NCBI RefSeq assembly: GCF_900104635.1
Contig: NZ_FNWC01000007.1
Span: 965,420-1,029,419, forward strand
DNA length: 64,000 nt
DNA from: Coprococcus phoceensis
GTDB taxonomy: Bacteria > Bacillota > Clostridia > Lachnospirales > Lachnospiraceae
Direction: 5' to 3'
Numbering within the stretch: position 1 is the stretch's first letter; every line of letters starts with the position of its first letter. A model generated the notes under the pieces. That model saw only the letters and a list, made by a program, of their open reading frames with translations, was not told the origin of the DNA and ran no database searches. This document shows, one piece after another, positions 34,071 to 43,578 of this stretch. A program made the translations under genes and the position numbers.

Positions 34071-34748
34071 TCAATCATTCAGCCATACAAATGGTGTATT
34101 TTCTTGATAAATCACATCATATATATAATCTGCCATTTGTTCTTCAGATAAGCTCGAATGAGCAAGTCCTATTTCTCTTCCAACACTATTATTATGTAGA
34201 TCCATATTCTTATGTTCTAGCTTAGTGTGACCATCCGATTCTACGCCTGTTGTATCTTTTTCTTCGTGTGCAGTCGCAAATAGTTCCGCTTTTTCTGAAC
34301 CTATTAGAATTGTCATTTCTGCATTCCAGATACCATGCCTAAACGCATCACTTCGATCTCCTAATCCATTATGTCCAAACTTTCTTTCAGTCTGTCTTGT
34401 AGCTATGTTCTTGGCATCATTAACTTTCAGAGCAGCAAACGGATATTTAATCAGTAACTTCTTTTCTGTTTCAGTCAAAGCATTCCAAATATCCGTAATT
34501 CCTCTTGCTTCTTTTCTATCATTTTCTAAAATTGTTGAAATAATATCAGAAATTTCCTGTTCTGATTTTCCCGGATTAGCATTCTTGATATCCAATACCA
34601 TTTCAACCAATTTCTCCATTTCAGAAGAGGTAATAATCTGTTCACTTATTACCATTTGTGGTTCTTCTGCGTAAACTGCTATCGTATTACCCAATACCAT
34701 CATACATGCACAGCATAATACTGTTGCTTTAAAAAAGCTATATTTCAT
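34071..34748 (-). CDS. Secreted DUF6973-like protein
   Basis: A signal peptide is clear: MKYSFFKATVLCCACMMVLG, then cleavage near VYAEE, leaving a ~200-residue extracellular domain. The C-terminal half has the pattern DAFRHGIWNAEMTILIG, AELFATAHE, KNMDLHNNSVGREIG, which I associate with DUF6973. Its conserved His/Asp/Asn suggest a hydrolase-like active site, but no activity is established. It lies 950 bp downstream of rumT on the same strand. I could not decide whether it is the rumX described in the ruminococcin A regulon. Confidence 0.72.
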   Translation of the reverse strand: MKYSFFKATVLCCACMMVLGNTIAVYAEEPQMVISEQIITSSEMEKLVEMVLDIKNANPGKSEQEISDIISTILENDRKEARGITDIWNALTETEKKLLIKYPFAALKVNDAKNIATRQTERKFGHNGLGDRSDAFRHGIWNAEMTILIGSEKAELFATAHEEKDTTGVESDGHTKLEHKNMDLHNNSVGREIGLAHSSLSEEQMADYIYDVIYQENTPFVWLND

Positions 34749-35697
34749 CTTTTTACCTCACTTTCACTTTATATCTTCTCGGAATCTTCAGTTATTGTTT
34801 TCCAGGGCTTACAGAGTCCATATTTTAAAAATCACTCACTTTTTATCAAAAAGTACTTGACAAATCAAAAGAACTTTGTAATGAAGCCAGTTGATGATAT
34901 ATTATTTCAATTAACTGGAGGTGATTTTTATATTTCCGCTAATCCTAGTAGATGCACCTCCTATCAGAACACTTTTCGTATTTGATTCTTTTTAATTTTA
35001 TCTGTATCTTTTTCTCTCCTTAAGAGCACTTGGGATTATACCGTGCAGTTTTATATCCTAATTGTTACAACGCATTTTATTTGATGCCATAATTTGCAGA
35101 ATTCGGAAAATTAAAATATCCCATTTTTAGCCTTGTTATAACGGTAATAATTTTTTCTATTACTGTTATAACAAGGATTCCAGGGGTTCGGGGATGGAAG
35201 ATCCCCGTATTATTTCTGCACTATTTATTTTTCTGAAAATGGCATATTATAATGTGCTGATCAACACCTAATCTTTCTTTAATAGTTTCTATCCTGCATG
35301 AACGTTATTCTATCTTCGGACTAAAGCCAAGACTGTTTTCCTGTATGCTACATTCCTATCTGCTTCTGTAGGATACACAAACAAGAGTGAGAAAACAAAC
35401 CATAAATTAGAAGATGATAAGCACCGCTCTGTAAAAAGATGGTACTGCCTCCTCTGCAGTATCATGTAGTTGCAACATCTTGATGCTTGAGTAATGCCAT
35501 CAGCCGATGTGTTTTAAAATCATTATTAGTTTTTGCCACTTGTTTATATCCATTTTTCTTAACTTTCTTTTCTGCACCCCCATATTCAATTGTCAATTTT
35601 CAAGTGTAATTTCATTTATTGAGATTCCGATAAGTTATTTTTTACACTATATCATCTTTTATGCCCTAAAATTTTCCCATGTAATTATTCGGCTATT
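34749..35697. other. Long non-coding gap between rumT and the DUF6973-like gene
   Basis: About 950 bases without a credible gene. The notable content is a hairpin at 35131-35176 (19-bp arms CCTTGTTATAACGGTAATA and a partner with one mismatch, 8-base loop), followed by a GGGGATGGAAGATCCCC dyad near 35191. Neither is followed by a T-run. Short frames such as 35507-35773 have no ribosome site. It may be scar tissue from an insertion. Confidence 0.5.
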
Positions 35698-37764
35698 TTA
35701 TGTAACTTTTCCTTCAAAAAAAGCTGCATACGATTTCTCTTTTTTGAGCAATTGCATATGTGTTCCTTGGTAAACCTGTCCATTTTTTATATAAATAACC
35801 TCATCTACATAATCAATCATGCTCAACTTGTGAGTAGAAATAAGTACAGTCTTTTCTTCTAAAATTCCTTGATTTCCAATCAATGCCTTCATAATTTTGT
35901 CTTCATCTACCACATCAATATTACTAGTCGCCTCATCTAAGAGGTATGTATCTGCCTCTTTGATCAAACATCTCGCAAGGCAAATCCTCTGTTCCTGTCC
36001 TCTGGACAAATTCTTTCCCTTTGCAATTTCGGTTCCCCAGTTTTGTGGCTGTCGACCTACTACATCATCAAGACCGATCGCCTGGCTTATCTGAATTAAC
36101 CTCTCATTTGTGCATGTCTGTCCAAAAAGAACGTTTTCTAATATACTACCATCCAAAATGGTTGTATCCTGATCTAAATAAATAGGTTTTTCTCTACATT
36201 GCTCATCAAATACAACTTCACCCTGATAATCATTTAAGAGATTTGCTAAGATTTTAAGCATTGTAGATTTACCGCTTCCTGAAACTCCTACAACAGCATA
36301 TTTTTTCCCCTTTTCAATTCTTATATTAACCTTCTCCAGACATTGCAAACTTCCGTAATGATAGGACATATCTTTGACTTGAATCGCCATATTGCCATCA
36401 AGTTTTGCAAATTTTCGTTCATTGTCCTGCATAAAGTCATCATCTAACAACTCTGTTGCTTTATCTACATTAGGTAAAACTGTGTAAACCGAATTACAAG
36501 CTTGCCCAATCACTACTACATTTTGTACTACTAGGTATAACAATGGAAGAAGTGCCATTTGACTAAAAATATTAATTTCTTCATTACACGCAATACTCAG
36601 TATACTCACTGCGATCGGAACAATATATGTAAATACATTAGTTAAAACATTCTGAAAGCTTTGAATAACAACTAATCCTCCATAGCTCTCTGCCTGTTGC
36701 TGATTTTCTTCATGCCACTTTTTAGTAAAAATCGAGCTAACACCCAAAACTTTTATGGTTGAAACTGATCGTATGATATTCTCACTTGTTGTATTTAACT
36801 GTATAATTTTTTGCGTATATTTGTTGCTTTCCATATATGCTATTTTGCTTGTTCCTATGTATACGACTAAATATAAAATAATTGCTCCTAAAAATAATAT
36901 ACCCAGAAGAATATTTTGTACTAGCAACAAAATCTGAACAAAAATAATTGTGCATAGCGAAATGAAAGAAGGTACCAACTTTAACAACAGTGCATCTTTA
37001 ATCATTCCTCGTGCGTTTATCCTATACAACAAATCACCATTGCTTCTAAAGGAAAAAAATTTGTAATTTTTACTCATCAGTTTGTCAACTAGCCTGTTTC
37101 CATATATCTGCTCATACAAAATATTAAATTTTTTAGTCAATACACCTTGCATGATACTTCCTATCCCTAGTAAAATAACTGCCCCACATAGTAATAGCAT
37201 GACTTTCTTATATGCTTCACCATTCCCAACCATGGAATACATATAAGAATAACTCATTGCTACAACCTGTGTAAAAACTGAGGTTACAAGTAAACCAGCC
37301 AAAATCCGAAACAATCTTTTATCTGATAAGAAACTTAGCAACCCTTTTCTGGTTAATTTCTCAGATTTTATCCCCGCATCTACTCTTTTGATTTTTACAA
37401 TTACACCACTATATATCTTCTGAAATTCATCAAAAGAATACTTAATTCGTCCAATTGCTGGATCTACTCCGGCAAAGTGATTTTTACTCATTTTATCAAG
37501 AACAATAAAATGACCATTCTTTACATAAGCAATGACTGGCATTATTGTCTGGTTGAGGCTCTGTATATCAATCTTATATCCTTCCACTGAAAACCCATAT
37601 TCTCCCAATGCTTCTTTTAACTGCAATATATTGCTTCCAGCCATAGATAATTCTATCTTCTCAATCAATTTATATACTGGTACCTTGCATCCAAGCGTAT
37701 TCATAATCATAGCAGCACATGCCAGTAAACAGTCCGATTGATTAGTTTGTAAAATAACTTTCAC
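35698..37764 (-). CDS. rumT: RumT: LanT-type ABC exporter with leader-peptidase domain
   Basis: I favour GTG 37764 (MKVILQTNQSDC, TGGTGAT upstream). Residues 1-130 are a C39 peptidase: Cys12 in QSDC, His in GHFIVLDKM and Asp in GVDPAIG. It cuts after the double-Gly of the RumA leader. Six membrane helices follow, then an ATPase with Walker A GVSGSGKST, signature LSRGQEQRICLARCL and Walker B DTYLLDEAT. It exports and matures ruminococcin A. It lies 18 bases downstream of rumM in the rumA operon. Confidence 0.94.
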   Translation of the reverse strand: MKVILQTNQSDCLLACAAMIMNTLGCKVPVYKLIEKIELSMAGSNILQLKEALGEYGFSVEGYKIDIQSLNQTIMPVIAYVKNGHFIVLDKMSKNHFAGVDPAIGRIKYSFDEFQKIYSGVIVKIKRVDAGIKSEKLTRKGLLSFLSDKRLFRILAGLLVTSVFTQVVAMSYSYMYSMVGNGEAYKKVMLLLCGAVILLGIGSIMQGVLTKKFNILYEQIYGNRLVDKLMSKNYKFFSFRSNGDLLYRINARGMIKDALLLKLVPSFISLCTIIFVQILLLVQNILLGILFLGAIILYLVVYIGTSKIAYMESNKYTQKIIQLNTTSENIIRSVSTIKVLGVSSIFTKKWHEENQQQAESYGGLVVIQSFQNVLTNVFTYIVPIAVSILSIACNEEINIFSQMALLPLLYLVVQNVVVIGQACNSVYTVLPNVDKATELLDDDFMQDNERKFAKLDGNMAIQVKDMSYHYGSLQCLEKVNIRIEKGKKYAVVGVSGSGKSTMLKILANLLNDYQGEVVFDEQCREKPIYLDQDTTILDGSILENVLFGQTCTNERLIQISQAIGLDDVVGRQPQNWGTEIAKGKNLSRGQEQRICLARCLIKEADTYLLDEATSNIDVVDEDKIMKALIGNQGILEEKTVLISTHKLSMIDYVDEVIYIKNGQVYQGTHMQLLKKEKSYAAFFEGKVT

Positions 37765-37782
37765 TAATATCACCACACTTTC

Positions 37783-40527
37783 TTACACAGTTTCAAGCAT
37801 TAAAACAGAGTACAACTTTGAATTTTTACTTCTATTTTCTGTATATTGAATGCCTGCTTCTCCAACCATAAATCCTATTGAGTTTATAGCTCCTGGTGCT
37901 CCAACACAACTGTAGCCGTTTTCTTTACCATTCTCAATAATTTCCCCTATATATGTGTCTATTCTTTCATCGGTTCCCAAAATTTTTCTATAAGAAATAA
38001 GAAAATCGATCAAAGCAAAATTTCCATGGCATAAAGAGTAATTTTTAGATTGAAATTTTTTATTTAGAAGTTCTTCCTTATATTTAGACAATATTTCTTT
38101 TAAATTTTCTTCTTCTATATCTTTAGCAAATTTTTTATCAAACCCCAATTTTATCCAAATCAATCTTGCCATCATAATGCCTACTGAACCATGACACCAG
38201 TAATGTGAATGTACGATATGATGAGTTCGCATATCTTTCCATATAAATTTTTCAACATGCAATTTTTTTTCTTCTTTCCACAGTTCACATAAAATTTTTT
38301 CTAATTTTACATCAGATGTATGCTGAAGCATACACATAATTGATGTCATAACTCCTGAATACCCATGTGCAAAACTTGCATAATTAAAATTTCTTTTCAT
38401 ATCATCAATTTTAAAACTATTTAAAAAATAATTTTCTATAGATGATAAAATTTCTCTAGAAAATGCGTCTTGTTTACAACACCCAAAATAATAAATAACT
38501 GCTGAATGAATTCCTGCCAAAGTATCATAGCTGCTAGTTTTAACAATATTATTTCTTATTACTTCTTCAATATTTCTTATATATTTTTCTGTGATATCCG
38601 GCTCAATTATATTTCGGTCTTTAATTTGTTTCAAGAACGCATAAATTCCTGTTAATCCGCAAAAATAGGAAATATCATATTCTTTAAAAATACCTAAATC
38701 ATATGATTTTGCCAGCGTACAAAATATTCTTTGTATCATATCTTTTGCCAATACATCTTGCTCTTTATCATATTCGGAAATATACATATATCCAATTCCT
38801 ATGATTCCAGAGTATAAAGACCAATCTAGCATAGCATATTCTAACTGTTCTTTATCATTTACCATAAGTCCAAGCCAGCTAATGGTTCCATCTGAACCTA
38901 TAATGCAATTCCGGTCAATATTGCTCCGAAGCATTTTTTTTACATGAATATCCCTATATTGCTTCATACTTATTTTCAACTTTTCATATTCAATACCTAA
39001 TGCTATATTAGAAGCAATAGCATCATATATTAACTGTTTCTGTTTTTTTAACATTTGTATATTGACCTGATATTCAAGAATTTCTGATAATCTCTCTTTT
39101 GTAAAAATAGAAAGATCCAATATCTTTTTTTTCTGTCCCGAATTCAAACCATATACACAATTCATATCCATCTTCCAATAAAAACTAGGTATATTACTAC
39201 GACAAAGTTCAGTAACTTCCTGTTCATATACCTCAGGATTAAATTGATTGCTCCTTTTTAAAGTTGTTAACAAATGTCCAAATAATTCTGGATCATAACG
39301 ATATCTTGGATCACTTTTAATCCGAACGATTTTTGAATAACCTTTTGTCATATTCAAAATAATTCGCGACTCAACTTTCTCCATGTTATTCAAAATATAA
39401 TTTATGATTTCTACCTTTTTCTCACCAAAATTATTTTCTGCTTTCTCAAATCCTTGCACAATCTGTTTTCCATACATCAAAGGATCAATTTTATGATTTG
39501 GCAAATGTTTATGCTCTACTATCATCTCTGGTGCAGTGCAAATATACATATCATCTCTATACTCATTTTGAATTTTTTCTACGATCAACTTTATTCCTTT
39601 ATTTGATAAACAACTCACATCTCCACCAAAATAATCAGTCATAGAAAAAATTGGCAGCATTCCTGTCGCCATTGTACCGTAGAGCAATTCTTTTACAGCT
39701 TTATACTGTGCATCATAAAAGAATGTATGTGTATCAAAAAATAAGTATGAAGAAAAAATTGTTTCCACATCTGTAATTACCGGGTATTCCCCACAGGCAA
39801 TAAGATTTTCATAATGAATGTCATTCATTCCTAAAATATATGCGACAAATAACACTTTTCCGTAATTATAATAAAACTGCTCCACTTTTCTTGGATTTGT
39901 TAGTTCGATATGCTTAACAAACTTTACCCAAGTACCTTCCCGAATACACAAACCTATGTATTGTTCGGCATATGCCGGTTCAAAAAAATAATCCATAAGC
40001 CCTTTCATAAATTGTAAATTTTCTCCTCGGGTTGGTTTGTATACAATTTTATCTTGAGATTTGAATGTAAAGATTAAGACACATTCACTATCGTGCCAAT
40101 CTCCACTATTTTGCACTTGTACGATTTCTTCTGGGTTAATTCCAAAATATCTACCAATTTTATTCTTGTTATTTTCAAGTTCGTCAATTACTTCCATTAC
40201 ATATACACATTTATGTGCCATCTCATCGTATATTTGATCTTTTATTGTTGGAAAATTCTTACCCATCGCCTCTATACAGTATCTCGTATTACTGAACATT
40301 TCATAACGTTCTTCAGAAGTATTTCCATATAGATTTCCATCTAACCTTTCTACATTCATACAATATAACAGCGATTTAAAAACTCTTTGAAAAATCTCCT
40401 TTTCAATAATTTCTTTTACATATTCAATTTTTTCACTATCAAAATGATAATCCTCTTTCTCTTTTAATGTCTCTATGATGTATTCAAAAATATATTCAAT
40501 ATAAAGACCACAAAACTTTTTATGCAT
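37783..40527 (-). CDS. rumM: RumM: class II lanthionine synthetase (LanM)
   Basis: A 914-residue bifunctional enzyme. The N-terminal dehydratase (DUF4135) has kinase-like landmarks KPTRGENLQFMKGLMDYF, LGMNDIHYENLI and ITDVETIFS. The C-terminal LanC-like cyclase has the Zn ligands: Cys and His in HYWCHGSVG and Cys-His in LCHGNF, plus the barrel motif FAHGYSGV. It dehydrates Ser/Thr and closes (methyl)lanthionine rings in RumA. ATG 40527 follows AGGAGGTAAGT. Length is typical of LanM (~900-1000). Confidence 0.95.
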   Translation of the reverse strand: MHKKFCGLYIEYIFEYIIETLKEKEDYHFDSEKIEYVKEIIEKEIFQRVFKSLLYCMNVERLDGNLYGNTSEERYEMFSNTRYCIEAMGKNFPTIKDQIYDEMAHKCVYVMEVIDELENNKNKIGRYFGINPEEIVQVQNSGDWHDSECVLIFTFKSQDKIVYKPTRGENLQFMKGLMDYFFEPAYAEQYIGLCIREGTWVKFVKHIELTNPRKVEQFYYNYGKVLFVAYILGMNDIHYENLIACGEYPVITDVETIFSSYLFFDTHTFFYDAQYKAVKELLYGTMATGMLPIFSMTDYFGGDVSCLSNKGIKLIVEKIQNEYRDDMYICTAPEMIVEHKHLPNHKIDPLMYGKQIVQGFEKAENNFGEKKVEIINYILNNMEKVESRIILNMTKGYSKIVRIKSDPRYRYDPELFGHLLTTLKRSNQFNPEVYEQEVTELCRSNIPSFYWKMDMNCVYGLNSGQKKKILDLSIFTKERLSEILEYQVNIQMLKKQKQLIYDAIASNIALGIEYEKLKISMKQYRDIHVKKMLRSNIDRNCIIGSDGTISWLGLMVNDKEQLEYAMLDWSLYSGIIGIGYMYISEYDKEQDVLAKDMIQRIFCTLAKSYDLGIFKEYDISYFCGLTGIYAFLKQIKDRNIIEPDITEKYIRNIEEVIRNNIVKTSSYDTLAGIHSAVIYYFGCCKQDAFSREILSSIENYFLNSFKIDDMKRNFNYASFAHGYSGVMTSIMCMLQHTSDVKLEKILCELWKEEKKLHVEKFIWKDMRTHHIVHSHYWCHGSVGIMMARLIWIKLGFDKKFAKDIEEENLKEILSKYKEELLNKKFQSKNYSLCHGNFALIDFLISYRKILGTDERIDTYIGEIIENGKENGYSCVGAPGAINSIGFMVGEAGIQYTENRSKNSKLYSVLMLETV

Positions 40528-40621
40528 ACTTACCTCCTGTAATATTTATTTTGAATTCCTCATATATTATTCAATACATCATAATGTATTTTGAGGAAAT
40601 CTCCTTTTATAACTTATAACA

Positions 40622-40653
40622 ACAGGCTACTCAGAATAACCTAAGCAGCCTGT
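40622..40653 (-). terminator. Hairpin after rumA3
   Basis: Arms ACAGGCTACT and AGCAGCCTGT (one mismatch) with a 12-base loop, weak T-run (TGTTGTTAT) on the minus strand. It probably lets only part of the rumA transcript continue into rumM-rumT. Confidence 0.65.
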
Positions 40654-40708
40654 ACAGTAAATCTTATTCGAGCATTAATATTAAAATTGTAATTAACAGC
40701 ATGTAAAA

Positions 40709-40852
40709 TTAGCAGCATGTAAACAAGAACTGCCATGTATTCATATTGCATTCGTGGCTAATCGTTTTTAACACACCATTGCCACCACCTAAGATCTGCT
40801 CCAGTTCTTTTTCTTCCATTGGGTTTGTTAATGTTAATACATCATTTCTCAT
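40709..40852 (-). CDS. rumA3: Ruminococcin A precursor (third copy)
   Basis: 47 codons from ATG 40852 (GGAGGGTAAATGAT) to TAA. The leader MRNDVLTLTNPMEEKELEQI ends at a double-Gly site, and the mature part has the ruminococcin A residues GNGVLKTISHEC then NMNTWQFLFTCC. Thr, Ser and Cys are present for three rings. The protein is identical to copies 1 and 2, but DNA differs at synonymous positions (e.g. AAAACGATT). A 16-base piece of the 3' end is repeated just downstream. Confidence 0.95.
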   Translation of the reverse strand: MRNDVLTLTNPMEEKELEQILGGGNGVLKTISHECNMNTWQFLFTCC

Positions 40853-40870
40853 ATCATTTACCCTCCTTTT

Positions 40871-41014
40871 TTAGCAACAAGTAAACAGGAACTGCCATGT
40901 GTTCATATTGCATTCGTGGCTGATTGTCTTTAACACACCATTGCCGCCACCTAAGATCTGCTCCAGTTCTTTCTCTTCCATTGGGTTTGTTAATGTTAAT
41001 ACGTCATTTCTCAT
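40871..41014 (-). CDS. rumA2: Ruminococcin A precursor (second copy)
   Basis: 47 codons, ATG 41014 behind AAAGGAGGATAAATGAT. The peptide is identical to rumA1 and rumA3. It lies 18 bases after rumA1, which preserves a repeated ~160-bp unit including its ribosome site, as expected for a tandem duplication. RumM modifies it; RumT cleaves and exports it. Confidence 0.96.
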   Translation of the reverse strand: MRNDVLTLTNPMEEKELEQILGGGNGVLKTISHECNMNTWQFLFTCC

Positions 41015-41032
41015 ATCATTTATCCTCCTTTT

Positions 41033-41176
41033 TTAGCAGCAAGTAAACAGGAACTGCCATGTGTTCATATTGCATTCGTGGCTGATTGTCTTTAACACAC
41101 CATTGCCGCCACCTAAGATCTGTTCCAATTCTTTTTCTTCCATTGGGTTTGTTAATGTTAATACATCATTTCTCAT
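41033..41176 (-). CDS. rumA1: Ruminococcin A precursor (first copy)
   Basis: 47 codons, ATG 41176 behind GAAAGGAGAGAAAAAC; the longer in-frame extension is not supported. Leader with ELEQILGG, cleavage before GNGVLKT, and mature C-terminus FLFTCC. This class IIA lantibiotic targets lipid II-linked cell-wall synthesis in Gram-positives. It is the first gene of rumA1A2A3-rumM-rumT and follows the 130-bp promoter region below the rumK terminator. Confidence 0.96.
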   Translation of the reverse strand: MRNDVLTLTNPMEEKELEQILGGGNGVLKTISHECNMNTWQFLFTCC

Positions 41177-41308
41177 GTTTTTCTCTCCTTTCTTTTCTCG
41201 AATAAGATTATGGTAATATACTATCATGGATTTCTCTTGATATTTCTGCCTTGTAAAATTCCCCCTATCTCCATGTAATATTTACCATCTTTCTAAATTT
41301 TCCCAAAT

Positions 41309-41342
41309 AAAAAGGCAGTTCACAACCTGAAACTGCCTTTTT
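41309..41342. terminator. Bidirectional terminator between rumK and rumA1
   Basis: A perfect 12-bp stem AAAAAGGCAGTT with AACTGCCTTTTT and a 10-base loop, flanked by A and T runs. It ends the rumRK transcript and insulates the rumA promoter. Confidence 0.88.
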
Positions 41343-41344
41343 AT

Positions 41345-42724
41345 TTATCTATTTTTTATTGGAACACTAATTGGAAGAAAAATAGTAGTAGCATATCCCC
41401 TATTAGGTTCACTATCAATTTTTATCTTTCCTTCATGTGCTATTATTATTTGTCTTACAATAATCAACCCCAACCCATGGCGTAAATCTAAACGCTCGTC
41501 TGTACTCTCCATATAGTGAGGAATTTCTTGTAATTCCCGTAACCTTTTTTCAGATAATCCAACCCCGTTATCTTTTATTTGCAATTCAAACCCATGTTCT
41601 ACATAATCTAATCTAATTACAATTTCACAGCCCTTTGGGTTATGTCGGATACTATTCTGTACCAAGTTGCCTATTGCTCGTGTTATAAGGCGTTCGTCAC
41701 AATCTATCAAAAACTGTTCTACAGATGAAGAAACTTCAAGAATAATAGAATATTTTTCAGGAATACCTTCATTTAATAATTCAGCCACATAACTACGTAA
41801 CAAAACCGAAAATCGAACCTTTGTTTTTTTTAACGGTTGCATAGAATATTCTAACTGTGATACCAAATTCAGATCTTGCACTAATTCTTTTATTTTCATA
41901 CTCTGCTTGCTGATAATTACTGCTTCGTTATGAATTAAACTTTCTCCCTCTGTTTCATCTGAAATCCGTTGTGCATATCCCATTATCATAGAAAGAGGTG
42001 TTCGTATATCGTGAGAAACTCCACTTATCCAATTTGCTCTGGCTTGATTTTGCCTATCTAAAATAATTGCCGCTCGATTTACCCCTTCTGCAATTTCTGC
42101 CAGTTCACCATCAACAGAAATTGAAACAGATTTTCCATCTGAAAGGCTTTTAATTGCAGCGATTATTGGTTCTGTAGTTTTTACAATTTTTCTCTTTGAT
42201 AAGAAATATGCTATAAATAAAAGAAATATATCCAAAGAAAACATAATTAAAATAAAAATAGGTAGTTTTCTTATCGCATCAAGAGAAAAATAGTTACTTG
42301 TAATCTTCATATAACTATCTTTTGGATACCCTAAAACTATAATCCCGCCCTCACATTCCCAAGTAAAAACTGGATAGTCCTGGATATATCCTTTTGCAAA
42401 TACTGCAACATCTTTTATCTTATAAGTATTCGGAACCTTCTTAGGCTTATTGTACGACCACGTTACTACTCCATCTTCATTAAGAAAAAAGGCCCAAATA
42501 TTGTTACGGCTTAATTTTTCTGCAACTTTGCTTGAAATGTCTGTTCCATCAAAAGAAGAAGCTGTTTCTTCTAGCATAGTCCGCGGTGACTCTGAACCAT
42601 AATCTTTATGCATGATATTATAAAATGTCCATCCAAACATTATACTATTCAAAAATATCAAGACAAAAATCAATCCCAAAAAAACAGACAGCTGTTTCGA
42701 TATATATATCCTAAACGATTTCAT
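41345..42724 (-). CDS. rumK: RumK: sensor histidine kinase of the ruminococcin A regulon
   Basis: A 459-residue kinase with two membrane helices (near residues 10-35 and ~160-180) framing a ~110-residue extracellular sensor. A HAMP-like linker follows, then NWISGVSHDIRTPLSMIMGY (phospho-His), NLVQNSIRHNP (N box), and KDNGVGLS plus HGLGLIIVRQI (G boxes). It pairs with RumR 4 bases upstream. It probably senses an external cue that induces the rumA and immunity operons. Confidence 0.94.
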   Translation of the reverse strand: MKSFRIYISKQLSVFLGLIFVLIFLNSIMFGWTFYNIMHKDYGSESPRTMLEETASSFDGTDISSKVAEKLSRNNIWAFFLNEDGVVTWSYNKPKKVPNTYKIKDVAVFAKGYIQDYPVFTWECEGGIIVLGYPKDSYMKITSNYFSLDAIRKLPIFILIMFSLDIFLLFIAYFLSKRKIVKTTEPIIAAIKSLSDGKSVSISVDGELAEIAEGVNRAAIILDRQNQARANWISGVSHDIRTPLSMIMGYAQRISDETEGESLIHNEAVIISKQSMKIKELVQDLNLVSQLEYSMQPLKKTKVRFSVLLRSYVAELLNEGIPEKYSIILEVSSSVEQFLIDCDERLITRAIGNLVQNSIRHNPKGCEIVIRLDYVEHGFELQIKDNGVGLSEKRLRELQEIPHYMESTDERLDLRHGLGLIIVRQIIIAHEGKIKIDSEPNRGYATTIFLPISVPIKNR

Positions 42725-42728
42725 TATT

Positions 42729-43430
42729 TTACTTCCTTGTATTTAATTTGTAACCAAGTCCTTTTATTGTAATCAACGATACAGGTTTTGATGGATCCAC
42801 TTCGATCTTTTCTCGAATTCTTCGAATATGTGCATTTAAACTATTCTCAAATCCAAATGGATTATCCCCCCACAATGCTTCACACAAAACGTCTACAGTA
42901 ACAATCTTTCCTTCATTTCTAGCAAGTGTTTCCAATAAAATATGTTCCTTAGCTGTTAAAGCGAGAATTTCGCCATTTTTATTTATTTCTGCACGTCCGA
43001 AATCTATAATACATCCATCTAATGAAACTGTTAGTGCCTCGCCTTTATAACATCGCCTTAAAACTGCATACGTGCGGAACAACAGCTCCTGTGGCATAAA
43101 TGGTTTCACTATATAGTCATCTGCACCTAACCCCAAACCAGACAATTTAGCAGTAGCTTCATCTTTCGCAGTCAAAAAAATCACTGGTACGTCTGTAAAC
43201 TTCCGTAATTGCTGCATTAAACTGAAGCCGTCTCCATCAGGCAACATAACATCAAGAAAAATCAAATCCGGTTTTTCGCTGTGCACTTTTGAAACTGCTT
43301 CTTGTACAGTACTTGCCATCACAATATAATTAAATCCATCATCAGACAAAATAGTTGTTAACATTGTTAATAGTTCTGGTTCATCATCTACCAGTAACAA
43401 CTTTTTGCTTTTTAAATATGAATTGTCCAT
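42729..43430 (-). CDS. rumR: RumR: OmpR-family response regulator
   Basis: A 233-residue protein: receiver with LLLVDDEPELL (acidic pair), DLIFLDVMLPDGDG (phospho-Asp) and DYIVKPFMPQELL (Lys); winged-helix output with LTAKEHILLETLARNEGKIV, NAHIRRIREKIE and ITIKGLGYKL. It is transcribed divergently from rumF across a 148-bp region that probably holds promoters for both, consistent with coordinated control of immunity and regulation. Confidence 0.95.
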   Translation of the reverse strand: MDNSYLKSKKLLLVDDEPELLTMLTTILSDDGFNYIVMASTVQEAVSKVHSEKPDLIFLDVMLPDGDGFSLMQQLRKFTDVPVIFLTAKDEATAKLSGLGLGADDYIVKPFMPQELLFRTYAVLRRCYKGEALTVSLDGCIIDFGRAEINKNGEILALTAKEHILLETLARNEGKIVTVDVLCEALWGDNPFGFENSLNAHIRRIREKIEVDPSKPVSLITIKGLGYKLNTRK

Positions 43431-43578
43431 ATTAACTACCTCCTATCTATGCGCCTATTATAACACAGTTTCTTATTTCTTGATCACTTTTTACAAAAAG
43501 TAAGGTAAAAGTAAGGATACGAGAAAGTAAATGTTAGGTTTGTAGTGTACCATATGATTAACGAAAGGAGATGTTTAT

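Noticed and set aside
34071..34748. Naming the secreted DUF6973-like gene rumX
   Set aside because: It is separated from rumT by 950 bp and I cannot recall the rumX sequence well enough to equate them.
35507..35773. Plus-strand 88-residue hydrophobic frame near rumT
   Set aside because: AT-rich shadow overlapping the end of rumT in antisense; no ribosome site.
40709..41176. Three ~160-bp repeats considered as a non-coding repeat array
   Set aside because: Each unit is a complete rumA gene with its own ribosome site.
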